A stretch of 64,000 nucleotides of DNA from Paraplanobispora takensis (GTDB lineage Bacteria > Actinomycetota > Actinomycetes > Streptosporangiales > Streptosporangiaceae). The stretch lies in contig NZ_BOOK01000021.1 of assembly GCF_016863195.1 (NCBI RefSeq), forward strand, positions 80,800-144,799. The letters are read 5' to 3'. Every line of letters begins with the position of its first letter. The first letter of the stretch is position 1. This document shows, in pieces, positions 17,371 to 25,953 of this stretch. The notes beneath the pieces were generated by a model. The model did not search any database, was not told where the DNA came from, and saw nothing but the letters and a program-made list of their open reading frames with translations. The position numbers and the translations under genes are program-made.

Positions 17371-18574
17371 TCCCCCGGACGGGTCCGTCTCCGCCCTCCA
17401 CCCGGCGGCCCGCGGGAAGCTCCCGTCCGCCACGTCCCCCGACGCGGGGGAGAGCCCGCAGGACCCGTCCCCGGACACCGGCGAGAGCCCGCAGAACCCG
17501 CCCGCCGCACATCCCGACGCCGGGGAGAGCGCGCCCTCCGCCACGCCCGCCCGGGACGGGCTCTCCGGGCTCTCGGCTGCGGCGCTGTTCACCGCCGGAA
17601 TCGCGGCCCTGGCCGGTTCGGTGGTGATCTGCGTGCGCGTCGGCAGCAGCGACGTGGGTTACTCCGACCTCGCCGGCGCGCTGGGCCGGCGGCTGGGCCT
17701 GGTGACCGAGCCGCTCCCTCCGCTGCTCGACTCACTCATCTGGGACCTGCGCCTGCCGCGCGTCCTCCTCTCCGCGCTGGTCGGGGCGTCCCTGGCGGTC
17801 TGCGGGGCGGCGTTGCAGGCGGTGACCCGCAACGCCCTCGCCGACCCCTACCTGCTGGGCGTGTCCTCCGGCGCCTCGACCGGTGCCGTGGCCGTGACCG
17901 TGCTCAGCGTGGGCTCGGGTTCCTTGGGCCTGACCGGAGGGGCGTTCGCCGGCGCTCTCGTCTCGTTCGGCCTGCTCATGCTCCTGCTGCGCCGTACCGG
18001 CCTGGACTCCTCCAGGATCGTGCTGACGGGGGTGGTGGTGGGGCAGCTCTTCACCGCCCTCACCTCGCTGGTCCTGATGACCTCGGGGGACGCCGACATC
18101 ACTCGGGCGATCACGCACTGGCTCCTCGGTTCGATGGCGTCGGCCCGCTGGGACGCGGTGGCCGTGTGCGCCGTCACGGGCGCGGCGGGGATGGTCGTGG
18201 TGCAGGCGTGCGCACCCGCCCTCGACGGGTTCTCCTTCGGCGCGGACACCGCGGCATCCCTGGGGGTCGACGTCCGGACGACGCGGCTGGTCCTGCTGGT
18301 CACCACGGCGCTGCTGACCTCGACGGCCGTGGCCTCCGTGGGCGCCATCGGATTCGTCGGCCTGATCGTGCCGCACGGCGTGCGGTTCCTGGCCGGCCCG
18401 CTGCACCGGGTCCTGCTGCCGTTCACGGCGCTGGCGGGCGGGATCTTCCTGGTGTGGGCCGACACGCTGGCACGGGTCGCGTTCTCGCCCCAGGAGGTGC
18501 CTGTCGGGGTGTTCACCGCCCTGCTCGGCGTCCCGCTGTTCCTCCTCGTCCTGCGCAGGCGGGGTGAGCTGTGA
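17360..18574 (+). CDS. ABC importer permease, FecCD/BtuC family
   Basis: A 404-residue permease with about nine to ten helices from residue 75 onward. LRLPRVLLSALVGASLAVCGAAL is cut short here; its core RLPRVL and the later GFVGLIVPHGVRFLAGP match the FecCD family. The first 70 residues are an unusual hydrophilic Pro/Glu/Ser/Asp-rich extension with three imperfect copies of DAGESPQ-like units, absent from typical BtuC proteins. ATG at 17360 overlaps the preceding stop, and its own end overlaps the ATPase start, so the three genes are translationally coupled. Confidence 0.9.
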   Translation: MSVSPPDGSVSALHPAARGKLPSATSPDAGESPQDPSPDTGESPQNPPAAHPDAGESAPSATPARDGLSGLSAAALFTAGIAALAGSVVICVRVGSSDVGYSDLAGALGRRLGLVTEPLPPLLDSLIWDLRLPRVLLSALVGASLAVCGAALQAVTRNALADPYLLGVSSGASTGAVAVTVLSVGSGSLGLTGGAFAGALVSFGLLMLLLRRTGLDSSRIVLTGVVVGQLFTALTSLVLMTSGDADITRAITHWLLGSMASARWDAVAVCAVTGAAGMVVVQACAPALDGFSFGADTAASLGVDVRTTRLVLLVTTALLTSTAVASVGAIGFVGLIVPHGVRFLAGPLHRVLLPFTALAGGIFLVWADTLARVAFSPQEVPVGVFTALLGVPLFLLVLRRRGEL

Positions 18575-19347
18575 GGATCACAGTGGAGGGGCTGAGCTGG
18601 TCCGCCTCGGGCAGGGACATCGTCAGGGACGTCGATCTGGAGGTGAGGCCCGGTGAGACCCTCGGCTTGATCGGCCCCAACGGTTCCGGCAAGTCGTCCC
18701 TGCTGCGCTGCCTGGCGGGGATCAGGCCGGCCTCGGCGGGGGCGGTCCGGTACGACGGGCAGGACATCCGGGGCTGGAGCGCCCGCCGGATCGCCCGGCA
18801 CACCGCCTTCGTGGAGCAGGCCACCGAGGCGGAGACCGACCTCCGGCTGGGCGACGTCGTCGCGCTGGGCCGGATGCCGTTCAGGGGCCGCTGGAGGGGA
18901 CCGGACCGCACCGACCGCGAGGTAGTCGACGCGGCGCTGGCCCGGCTGGGCCTCACCGGGCTGCGGAACCGGGCGTGGAGGACGCTGTCGGGAGGGGAGC
19001 GCCAGCGCGCGCACATCGCGCGCGCCCTGGCCCAGCGGCCCCGGTGCATCCTCCTGGACGAGCCCACCAACCACCTGGACGTGCGGCATCAGTACGAGCT
19101 GATGGACCTGCTGGCCGGGACGGACCGGACCGTCCTCGTCGCGCTGCACGACCTGTCCCTGGCCGCCCGCTACTGCGACCGGCTCGTCCTGATGCACCGC
19201 GGCTCGCTCGTCGCGTCCGGCCCGCCCGGGACCGTGCTCACCCCCGGCCGGTTGCGAGGCGTCTTCGGGATCGACGCCGAGACGGGTCACGACCGCCTGG
19301 GCAACCTCACCGTCGCCTGCCGGGGAGTGGCGCGGGACCCGGCCTGA
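18571..19347 (+). CDS. ABC importer ATP-binding protein, FecE/BtuD family
   Basis: A 258-residue ATPase. Walker A GPNGSGKSS starts at residue 35, the signature LSGGERQRAHIARAL is near 140 and Walker B ILLDEPTNHLD near 160, the NHLDVRHQ form being typical of iron-complex importers. A GTG start overlaps the permease stop by four bases. It energises the uptake system encoded by the two preceding genes. Confidence 0.92.
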   Translation: MRITVEGLSWSASGRDIVRDVDLEVRPGETLGLIGPNGSGKSSLLRCLAGIRPASAGAVRYDGQDIRGWSARRIARHTAFVEQATEAETDLRLGDVVALGRMPFRGRWRGPDRTDREVVDAALARLGLTGLRNRAWRTLSGGERQRAHIARALAQRPRCILLDEPTNHLDVRHQYELMDLLAGTDRTVLVALHDLSLAARYCDRLVLMHRGSLVASGPPGTVLTPGRLRGVFGIDAETGHDRLGNLTVACRGVARDPA

Positions 19348-19366
19348 AGCGGCGGGCCCGGAAGGT

Positions 19367-19570
19367 TCAGCGGACGCGGCGGCGGATGCCGTACTCGCGG
19401 CGCATCTCGGCGACGGCGTCCAGGATCTCGTCCTGGGTCTTGAGGAGCTTCGCCTCGGCCTCCTCGGTCCGGCCCTCGGCGGCCAGGCGGCGGTTCCCCG
19501 TCCGGGTGCCCATCCGGCGCTTGGCACGGGCCTTCAGTTCACGCAGGTTGAGCTTCTCCATGAGACTCAC
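19367..19570 (-). CDS. CsbD-like small stress protein
   Basis: A 67-residue charged, helical protein. The segment GNRRLAAEGRTEEAEAKL resembles the CsbD core (DxxLxAEGKxDQAKGKx). GTG at 19570 has GGAGGAG eight bases upstream; GTG 19579 and ATG 19561 are in-frame alternatives. CsbD proteins are general stress proteins of unknown mechanism. The match is short, so this is a resemblance and not a firm assignment. Confidence 0.6.
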   Translation of the reverse strand: MSLMEKLNLRELKARAKRRMGTRTGNRRLAAEGRTEEAEAKLLKTQDEILDAVAEMRREYGIRRRVR

Positions 19571-19697
19571 GGTTCTCACTCCTCCATGTCAGTGTGAGCC
19601 ACCACCTGCCCGGAAACCGGCCGATCATGCCCCCCGGCCGTCCGCGACCCGTTGCGGGGAGCGTCCCGTCCCGCCCGACACCGCGTTCCGGGCGGGC

Positions 19698-20387
19698 TCA
19701 GTCGAGGTCGGGGACGTCGGAGTCGTACTCGGCGTCGCCCTCGTCGGCGCGCCGGAGCTTGATGTCCTCCACCCACGCGGTGGCGAAGCGGCGGATCTCC
19801 CTGATCCGCTCCTCGTCCAGCCCGTAGGCCTCGAACTCCTCGTCGGCGATGAGGTCGACGAACTCCAGCCGCATCACCAGCTCCTCAAGGGAGAACTCCT
19901 CGTTGTGCAGGCGGGCCAGGCGCTCCAGCTCGCGGAAGCCGTACAGCTCCGAGACCGCGGCCACGTCGATGACGTCGCGGGCCAGGCTGCGCTCGTGCAG
20001 GGCTCTCATCTTCAGCCCCACGGCGTCCGCCAGCCCGACCACGGACAGGTCTCCGATCGTCACGGGCCCGTGCTGCAGGGCTTCTCGCAGCAGGTCGAAC
20101 TCGCAGCTCTGCCCGGTCAGCGGATCGGTGACGAGCAGGCGGCCCATGCGGGGCGTCACCTCATGCGTCGTGACCTCGAATCCGGCCTGCCGGAAGGTTT
20201 CCGCCAGCCCGTCCGCGACCTCCGGCAGCGGCGTCTCGGCCGCCGTCGCGAAGTCGAGATCCCTGCTCGGCCGGTCGGTGAGGCCGTGCATCCGCATGGC
20301 GTGACCTCCGGCCAGCACCAGCCCGAACCGATCGCAGGCGGGCATCGCGACCCGCAGGATCTTCTCCTGGAACGGCGGGAATCCCAT
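19698..20387 (-). CDS. AbiEii/MenT-like nucleotidyltransferase
   Basis: A 229-residue protein of the nucleotidyltransferase AbiEii/AbiGii toxin family. The N-terminal nucleotidyltransferase motif GGHAMRMHGL and RPSRDLDF (the D-x-D metal site) lie at residues 27-50, and the later CEFDLLRE supplies a third acidic position. The acidic C-terminus (GDAEYDSDVPDLD) is unusual. It shares an A with the stop of the upstream small gene (TAATG), so the two are coupled. AbiEii proteins can be toxins of type IV toxin-antitoxin or abortive-infection pairs; toxicity here is not shown. Confidence 0.8.
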   Translation of the reverse strand: MGFPPFQEKILRVAMPACDRFGLVLAGGHAMRMHGLTDRPSRDLDFATAAETPLPEVADGLAETFRQAGFEVTTHEVTPRMGRLLVTDPLTGQSCEFDLLREALQHGPVTIGDLSVVGLADAVGLKMRALHERSLARDVIDVAAVSELYGFRELERLARLHNEEFSLEELVMRLEFVDLIADEEFEAYGLDEERIREIRRFATAWVEDIKLRRADEGDAEYDSDVPDLD

Positions 20388-20704
20388 TACGCCCCCAAGG
20401 CGGAGATCTTGTCTTCCCAGGCCCTGCGGTAGCTCGGACCGAGTCCTCTGCGGAGCAGGGGCCAGTCGGCGACCAGGATGTCCGCGTTCAGATACAGCTC
20501 GGCGTCGGCGCGCCCGCCTCCGGTGATGACCGTGCGGTACATGCTCATCCGGAGCCGCCGGTTCGCCAGATCGAACTCGGCCTGCCCGGACCAGGCGAGA
20601 TGGGGGGGGAGCGCGACCGTTCCCGTACCGGGGCCGCGCAGGTCGGCCAGGGAGTCGGGGATCAGCCGATCCACGTGCTCCCAGCGGGACGGGAGTGTGC
20701 TCAT
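20387..20704 (-). CDS. Small uncharacterised partner of the nucleotidyltransferase
   Basis: A 105-residue protein that I do not recognise. It is not a clear AbiEi-type winged-helix antitoxin: the sequence reads as a beta-rich domain (FDLANRRLRMSMYRTVITGG) followed by an amphipathic C-terminus. Its coupling to the nucleotidyltransferase gene suggests it is the functional partner, perhaps an antitoxin or specificity factor. ATG at 20704 has GGAGGAG upstream. A duplicated copy of this initiation region gives a second in-frame start, GTG at 20764, 20 codons earlier. Confidence 0.7.
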   Translation of the reverse strand: MSTLPSRWEHVDRLIPDSLADLRGPGTGTVALPPHLAWSGQAEFDLANRRLRMSMYRTVITGGGRADAELYLNADILVADWPLLRRGLGPSYRRAWEDKISALGA

Positions 20705-20790
20705 GTGCGCTCCTCCGCCGGCCGCGTCCGCTGCCCTGCTGTGTCCATGGCTCCGCTCGCTCACGTGCGCTCCTCCGCCGGCCGCGCCCG
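20701..20790. repeat. Duplicated translation-initiation region (30-bp direct repeat, 60-bp period)
   Basis: Positions 20701-20730 and 20761-20790 match at 28 of 30 bases. Each copy holds, on the minus strand, a GGAGGAG ribosome site and a start codon: ATG in the inner copy, GTG in the outer. The period of 60 bp keeps both starts in frame. Confidence 0.8.
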
Positions 20791-20849
20791 TGGCTCGCCC
20801 GCTCCTCCCAGTATGCCGACCGCGCTCCGCTTGCAGGAGGGGGTCGCGA

Positions 20850-21626
20850 TCAGCGGCGCCTGAGCCGGGTGGAGGGCAGGTCGTGGCGGCCGGAGACGAA
20901 CTCCTGGAAGGCGATCTTGGCTCGGATGACGGGGCGGCGCCAGCGCTCCTCGCGGCGTTCGGCGCGGGCCATCCTGCCGGGGCGGGGGCGGCGGGAGCCG
21001 GGGGCGAAGAACCAGTGGGCCCAGGGCGAGCCGGGACGGGCCAGGCGGAGCGCGCCGGGGATCAGCAGGATCGGCACGAACAGGCCGACCAGGCCGGTCC
21101 AGATCTTGCCCTTGAGCAGCGTGACGACGGCGAGCATGAGGTTGACCACGATGAGGCCGCCGGTCAGCCAGAAGCCCTGCGGGGTGCCGTCGGAGTCGTC
21201 CCAGCCCAGCGGGCGCAGGCCCAGCAGGAGCAGGCCGGTGACCGCGATGGCGACGAACACGGCGTCGACCGAGGTGCGGCCCTCCTCCTCCCAGTAGACG
21301 TCGTGCAGGTGCAGGATCAGCGCGAACTCGTCGAGGACCAGGGCCGCCCCGACGCCGAAGACCGCGGCCGTCACGGCGTACCAGCTCTCGGAGACGCCCG
21401 ACACGAGCAGCCCGGCCACCCCGCCGAGCAGGCTCAGCACCACGCCGAACACCACGTGGTGGATGTGCATCTCGCCGACGTTGACGTTGCGGAACCAGCC
21501 GATCTTGGCCCGGATGAGCCGGACGTTGATGCGGGTGAAGACGAAGGCGAGGATCAGCGCGACGAAGAAACAGAACAGCGGCAGCCGTCCTGTCTCCATG
21601 ATCCGTTGTTGGAACCAATCCCCCAC
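20850..21626 (-). CDS. Uncharacterised integral membrane protein with HxHH motif
   Basis: A 258-residue protein with about six to seven helices and an arginine-rich cytoplasmic tail. Histidines cluster in GEMHIHHVVFG near residue 50 and DEFALILHLHDVYW near residue 100, spaced like metal or haem ligands inside a membrane. I do not recognise a named family. The GTG at 21626 has weak ribosome-site support and ATG at 21599 is an alternative. It stands alone between the nucleotidyltransferase pair and the FadR-type regulator. Confidence 0.75.
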   Translation of the reverse strand: MGDWFQQRIMETGRLPLFCFFVALILAFVFTRINVRLIRAKIGWFRNVNVGEMHIHHVVFGVVLSLLGGVAGLLVSGVSESWYAVTAAVFGVGAALVLDEFALILHLHDVYWEEEGRTSVDAVFVAIAVTGLLLLGLRPLGWDDSDGTPQGFWLTGGLIVVNLMLAVVTLLKGKIWTGLVGLFVPILLIPGALRLARPGSPWAHWFFAPGSRRPRPGRMARAERREERWRRPVIRAKIAFQEFVSGRHDLPSTRLRRR

Positions 21627-21638
21627 AGCCCGTCCAGG

Positions 21639-22370
21639 CTATGCGAGGAAACCCCGCAGGAGCGCCGCCGTCGCCTCCAGATGTTCGGCCACCGCGCGGC
21701 CGGCGGCCTCGGTGTCCCCGGCCAGGATCGCCTCCACGATCGCCTCGTGCTGGGCGGCCGCGTGCTCGATGTTGCGCTGGAGCACCGGGATGGCGTTGAG
21801 CAGGTCGGTGACCCGCAGGCGGGCGTCGGCGCAGGCGGCGGCCAGCAGCGGGGAGCCGGTCAGCTCGGCGATGGCCAGGTGGAAGGCGGTGTCCAGGCGG
21901 CGGTAGTCGTCCGGGCCCGCGGAGTTGACCTCCCGCAGGCGCCGGCGCAGCTCCTCGCGCCGCTCCCGGCTCAGCCTTCCGGCCGAGGCGGTGGCGGCCA
22001 GCACCTGCGCCGCGCCGCACTCGACGGCCATCCGGAAGGTGAGCGCGTCGGCCAGGTCGTCGGTGCCCATGTCGGCCACGGCCCGGCGCAGGTCCTCCTG
22101 GCGGGGCGGGGGCGGGGTGTAGGTGACGAACGCGCCGCCGTACCTGCCCCGCCGCACGTCGAGGTAGCCGGCCTCCTGCAGCGCGCGGATCGCCTCGCGC
22201 AGGGTGACGCGGCTGATCCCGAGCTGCGCGGCGAGTTCGCGCTCGGGCGGCAGCTTCTCGACGACGGCCCCGAGCTTGATGGCCTGGAGCAGCCGTTCCA
22301 CGGTCTCCTCGAAGGCGTTGCCCGCCCGCACCGGCCGCAGCACGGTCGTCAGCATCGGCGACTCGTCCAA
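21639..22370 (-). CDS. FadR-type GntR-family transcriptional regulator
   Basis: A regulator of about 243 residues with an N-terminal GntR winged helix (PPERELAAQLGISRVTLREAIRAL cut: core ELAAQLGISRVTLREAI) and a C-terminal all-helical FCD effector domain (about residues 95-235). The TTG at 22370 has GGAGGGGAG upstream; ATG 22355 is the alternative. It diverges from the gamma-glutamylation operon and probably represses it until the amine or a pathway intermediate binds, as in other amine-catabolic loci. Confidence 0.85.
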   Translation of the reverse strand: MDESPMLTTVLRPVRAGNAFEETVERLLQAIKLGAVVEKLPPERELAAQLGISRVTLREAIRALQEAGYLDVRRGRYGGAFVTYTPPPPRQEDLRRAVADMGTDDLADALTFRMAVECGAAQVLAATASAGRLSRERREELRRRLREVNSAGPDDYRRLDTAFHLAIAELTGSPLLAAACADARLRVTDLLNAIPVLQRNIEHAAAQHEAIVEAILAGDTEAAGRAVAEHLEATAALLRGFLA

Positions 22371-22385
22371 TCTCCCCTCCGGCTC

Positions 22386-22426
22386 TTGACAAGCGAAACC
22401 TTCGTGCACATCAATGGTCTGACACT
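22386..22426 (+). promoter_or_regulatory. Promoter with GntR/FadR-like operator for the gamma-glutamylation operon
   Basis: TTGACA at 22386-22391 is a perfect -35 box; a weak -10 (ATCAAT) follows at 22410-22415. Directly after it, TGGTCTGACA (22415-22424) resembles FadR-subfamily half-dyads of the TGGTC-AGACCA kind. It sits where a repressor would block initiation. Confidence 0.4.
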
Positions 22427-22457
22427 AGCCCAATAAGTCTCCGGCGAGGAGGGCGGC

Positions 22458-23801
22458 GTGGACGTCAGCGAGCTTCGCGACGAGGTGGCGGCGGGACGGA
22501 TCGACACGGTGTTGCTGGCGGTCGCCGACATGCAGGGGCGGTTGCAGGGCAAACGCCTGTCGGCGCGCTACTTCCTGGAGGAGGTGCTGGACCACGCCTC
22601 GGAGGGCTGCAGCTACCTGCTCGCGGTGGACGTGGACATGAACACGGTGGACGGCTACGCGATGTCGTCCTGGGATCGGGGGTACGGGGATTTCGTGATG
22701 CGGCCCGACCTGTCCACCCTGCGCCGTGTGCCATGGCAGGAGGGTACGGCCATGCTCATGGCCGACCTGGTGTGGGAGGACGGCTCGGCCGTGCCCCCCT
22801 CGCCCCGGCAGGTCCTGCGCCGGCAGCTCGACCGGCTGGCCGGGCGGGGGTGGCGGGCGTTCGTCGGGACCGAGCTGGAGTTCGTGGTCTACAACGACAG
22901 CTACGAGGACGCCTGGCGCAGGGGCTACCGGGACATGAACCCCGCCAACCTCTACAACGTCGACTACTCCCTGCTCGGCACCGCCAGGATCGAGCCGCTG
23001 CTGCGCCGCATCAGGCTCGGCATGGAGGGCGCGGGGATGTACGTCGAGTCCGCCAAGGGCGAGTGCAACCTCGGCCAGCACGAGATCGCCTTCCGCTTCA
23101 CCGAGGCCCTGGCCACGTGCGACAACCATGCCGTCTACAAGAACGGCGCCAAGGAGATCGCCGCCCAGGAGGGCATGTCGATCACCTTCATGGCCAAGCC
23201 GAACCAGCGCGAGGGCAACTCCTGTCACATCCACCTGTCGTTGCGCTCCGACGACGGCGAGCCGGTCATGGCCGGGGACGGCCCGCACGGGCTGTCGCCG
23301 GCCGGGCGGAGCTTCATCGCCGGGCAGCTCGCCTGCCTGCGCGAGCTCACCCTGTTCCACGCGCCGAACATCAACTCCTACAAGCGGTACGTGCCGGGCA
23401 GCTTCGCCCCCACCGCGGTCAAGTGGGGCGTGGACAACCGGACCTGCGCGATGCGCCTGGTCGGGCACGGGCCGTCGCTGCGCGTGGAGAACCGGGTGCC
23501 GGGCGGCGACGTCAACCCCTACCTGGCGGTGGCGGCGATGATCGCGGCCGGTCTGCACGGGATCGACAACGGGCTGGAGCTTCAGGAGGCGTTCACCGGC
23601 AACGCCTACACCTCGGGCGCCGACACCGTCCCGCACACCCTGCGGGACGCCCTGGCGCTGTGGGAGGGCTCGAAGGTCGCGCAGGAGGCCTTCGGCGAGG
23701 AGGTCGTGGCCCACTACGCCAACAACGCCCGGGTCGAGCTGACCGCCTTCGAGGCGGCGGTGACCGACTGGGAGCTGTTGCGGGGATTCGAGCGGATGTG
23801 A
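22458..23801 (+). CDS. Glutamine synthetase-like gamma-glutamyl-amine ligase (GlnA3/GlnA4/PuuA type)
   Basis: A 447-residue ATP-grasping ligase of the glutamine synthetase family. Visible are the N-terminal beta-grasp with DMQGRLQGKR, the metal and glutamate site GTELEFVVY and ESAKGECNLGQHEI, the ATP loop KPNQREGNSCHIHLSL, and ENRVPGGDVNPYLAVAAMI. The neighbours argue for an amine-glutamylating enzyme: it would join glutamate to a polyamine or ethanolamine as the first catabolic step, as GlnA3/GlnA4 do in Streptomyces. GTG at 22458 has GGAGGG upstream. It heads a four-gene operon. Confidence 0.9.
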   Translation: MDVSELRDEVAAGRIDTVLLAVADMQGRLQGKRLSARYFLEEVLDHASEGCSYLLAVDVDMNTVDGYAMSSWDRGYGDFVMRPDLSTLRRVPWQEGTAMLMADLVWEDGSAVPPSPRQVLRRQLDRLAGRGWRAFVGTELEFVVYNDSYEDAWRRGYRDMNPANLYNVDYSLLGTARIEPLLRRIRLGMEGAGMYVESAKGECNLGQHEIAFRFTEALATCDNHAVYKNGAKEIAAQEGMSITFMAKPNQREGNSCHIHLSLRSDDGEPVMAGDGPHGLSPAGRSFIAGQLACLRELTLFHAPNINSYKRYVPGSFAPTAVKWGVDNRTCAMRLVGHGPSLRVENRVPGGDVNPYLAVAAMIAAGLHGIDNGLELQEAFTGNAYTSGADTVPHTLRDALALWEGSKVAQEAFGEEVVAHYANNARVELTAFEAAVTDWELLRGFERM

Positions 23802-23803
23802 CG

Positions 23804-25147
23804 ATGAAGATCCTGAATCCGGCGACCGAGGAGGTCGTCGCCGAGGTTGAGCTCGCCGGTGCGGCCGAGGTGGACCGCGCGGTGGAGCAGGCCAGGGCCG
23901 CGTTCGCGTCCTGGCGGAAGGTCGCCCCCGGCGACCGCGCCCGGCTGCTGCGCCGGTTCGCGGCGCTGGTGGACGCCCACGCCGCCGAGCTGGCCGCCCT
24001 GGAGGTCGCGGGCGCCGGGCACACGATCGGCAACGCCCGCTGGGAGGCGGGCAACGTCCGGGACGTCCTGGACTTCTACGCCGGGGCGCCCGAGCGCAAC
24101 CACGGCAAGCAGATCCCGGTGCCCGGCGGGCTGGACGTCACCTTCGCCGAGCCGCTGGGCGTGGTCGGGGTGATCGTGCCGTGGAACTTCCCGATGGTCA
24201 TCATGACCTGGGGGGTCGCCCCGGCCCTGGCGGCCGGCAACACGGTGGTCGTCAAGCCCGCCGAGCAGACGCCGCTGACCGCGCTGCGCCTGGCCGAGCT
24301 GGCCCTGGCCGCGGGCATCCCCGAGGGGGTGCTCCAGGTCCTGCCCGGCGAGGGCGAGGTGGCCGGCGCCCGGCTGGCCGGGCACCCGGACGTGGCGAAG
24401 ATCGTGTTCACCGGCTCGACCGAGGTGGGCAAGCAGATCGCGGCCACGTGCGCCGGGCAGGTCAAGCGGCTCACCCTGGAGCTGGGCGGCAAGAGCGCCA
24501 ACATCGTCTTCGCCGACGCCGACGTGGCCAAGGCCGCCGCCACCGCGCCGTACGCGGTCTTCGACAACGCGGGCCAGGACTGCTGCGCGCGCTCCCGGAT
24601 CCTGGTGGAGCGCCCGGTCTACGACGAGTTCATGGAGCGGCTCCGCGCGGCGGTGCTCGGGGTGAAGGTCGGCGACCCGCTCGACGAGGGCACCGAGATG
24701 GGCCCGCTGATCAGCGCCGCGCACCGCGACCGGGTGGCCTCCTTCGTCTCCGGCGCGCCGTACCTGCAGGGCTCCTGCCCCTCGGGGCCGGGCTTCTGGT
24801 TCCCGGCCACGGTGCTGACCCCCGAGCCGGACGACCCGGCGTTCATCGAAGAGATCTTCGGTCCCGTGGTGTCGGTCGTGCCCTTCGACGGGGAGGAGCA
24901 GGCCGTGCGCATCGCCAACGACACGCGTTACGGCCTGAGCGGGTCCATCTGGACCCGTGACGTCGGGCGGGCGCTGCGGGTGGCCCGGGCCGTCGAGGCG
25001 GGCAACCTGAGCGTCAACTCCCACTCGTCGGTGCGCTACTGGACCCCGTTCGGCGGTTTCAAGCAGTCGGGGCTGGGCCGCGAGCTGGGGCCCGACGCCC
25101 TGGCCGCCTTCACCGAGACCAAGAACGTCTTCATTTCGGAGGAATGA
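23804..25147 (+). CDS. NAD(P)-dependent aldehyde dehydrogenase
   Basis: A 447-residue ALDH. The general base Glu lies in TLELGGKSAN near residue 225, and the nucleophile Cys is in FDNAGQDCCARS (Cys260/261). NAD-binding PWNFPMVIMTW and FTGSTEVGK are present. It would oxidise gamma-glutamyl-aminoaldehyde to the acid, in the role of PuuC. At 447 residues it is shorter than the usual 480-500. The ATG lies 2 bp past the upstream stop; an overlapping GTG at 23798 is possible. Confidence 0.93.
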   Translation: MKILNPATEEVVAEVELAGAAEVDRAVEQARAAFASWRKVAPGDRARLLRRFAALVDAHAAELAALEVAGAGHTIGNARWEAGNVRDVLDFYAGAPERNHGKQIPVPGGLDVTFAEPLGVVGVIVPWNFPMVIMTWGVAPALAAGNTVVVKPAEQTPLTALRLAELALAAGIPEGVLQVLPGEGEVAGARLAGHPDVAKIVFTGSTEVGKQIAATCAGQVKRLTLELGGKSANIVFADADVAKAAATAPYAVFDNAGQDCCARSRILVERPVYDEFMERLRAAVLGVKVGDPLDEGTEMGPLISAAHRDRVASFVSGAPYLQGSCPSGPGFWFPATVLTPEPDDPAFIEEIFGPVVSVVPFDGEEQAVRIANDTRYGLSGSIWTRDVGRALRVARAVEAGNLSVNSHSSVRYWTPFGGFKQSGLGRELGPDALAAFTETKNVFISEE

Positions 25148-25153
25148 GGGGAT

Positions 25154-25918
25154 ATGCAGCGCCTGCAGGACCGAGTGGCCGTCATCACCGGCGCCGGGAG
25201 CGGGATCGGCCTGGCCACCGCGCACCGCTTCGCCCTGGAGGGCGCCCGGGTGGTGTGCGTCGACGTCGACGAGCCGGCCGGGGCCAAGGCCGCCGCCGAG
25301 GTGGGCGGGATGTTCGTGAAGGCGGACGTCACGAACGAGGACGACGTCGCGCGGATGTACCAGGCCGCCTTCGACGCCTACGGCAGCGTGGACATCGCCT
25401 TCAACAACGCGGGCATCTCCCCGCCGGACGACGACTCCATCCTGTCGACGGGCATCGACGCCTGGCGCCGGGTCCAGGAGGTCAACCTGACCAGCGTCTA
25501 CCTGTGCTGCAAGCACGTGATCCCGTACATGCAGCGGCAGGGCAAGGGCTCGATCGTCAACACGGCGTCGTTCGTGGCGGTGATGGGCTCGGCGACCTCG
25601 CAGATCTCCTACACCGCCTCCAAGGGCGGGGTGCTGGCGATGTCGCGCGAGCTGGGCGTGCAGTTCGCCCGCGAGGGCATCCGGGTCAACGCGCTGTGCC
25701 CGGGGCCGGTGAACACCCCGCTGCTGCAGGAGCTGTTCGCCAAGGACCCCGAGCGGGCCCAGCGCCGCCTGGTGCACATCCCGCTCGGCCGCTTCGCCGA
25801 GGCCTCCGAGATCGCCGCGGCGGTGGCGTTCCTGGCCTCCGACGACGCGAGCTTCGTCACCGGCGCGGAGTTCCTGGTGGACGGCGGCATCTCCGGCGCC
25901 TACGTCACCCCGCTGTAG
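25154..25918 (+). CDS. SDR-family oxidoreductase
   Basis: A 254-residue classical SDR. TGAGSGIG (residues 12-19) binds NAD(P), NNAG lies near residue 90, and the catalytic Ser-Tyr-Lys set is in NTASFVAVMGS and ISYTASKGG. The C-terminus FLVDGGISGAY is typical. It sits between the aldehyde dehydrogenase and the hydrolase, so it probably oxidises a hydroxyl or reduces a carbonyl intermediate in the same amine pathway. This step is not part of the E. coli Puu scheme and may reflect the particular substrate. Confidence 0.9.
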   Translation: MQRLQDRVAVITGAGSGIGLATAHRFALEGARVVCVDVDEPAGAKAAAEVGGMFVKADVTNEDDVARMYQAAFDAYGSVDIAFNNAGISPPDDDSILSTGIDAWRRVQEVNLTSVYLCCKHVIPYMQRQGKGSIVNTASFVAVMGSATSQISYTASKGGVLAMSRELGVQFAREGIRVNALCPGPVNTPLLQELFAKDPERAQRRLVHIPLGRFAEASEIAAAVAFLASDDASFVTGAEFLVDGGISGAYVTPL

Positions 25919-25939
25919 ACCCCGCTGTAGACCCCGCTG
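25907..25939. repeat. 12-bp tandem repeat duplicating the SDR stop codon
   Basis: ACCCCGCTGTAG is repeated exactly at 25907-25918 and 25919-25930, with a partial third copy to 25939. The first copy ends with the SDR stop codon; later copies repeat it in frame. It looks like a recent slippage expansion. Confidence 0.85.
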
Positions 25940-25953
25940 CGAAAGGGCAGGCC

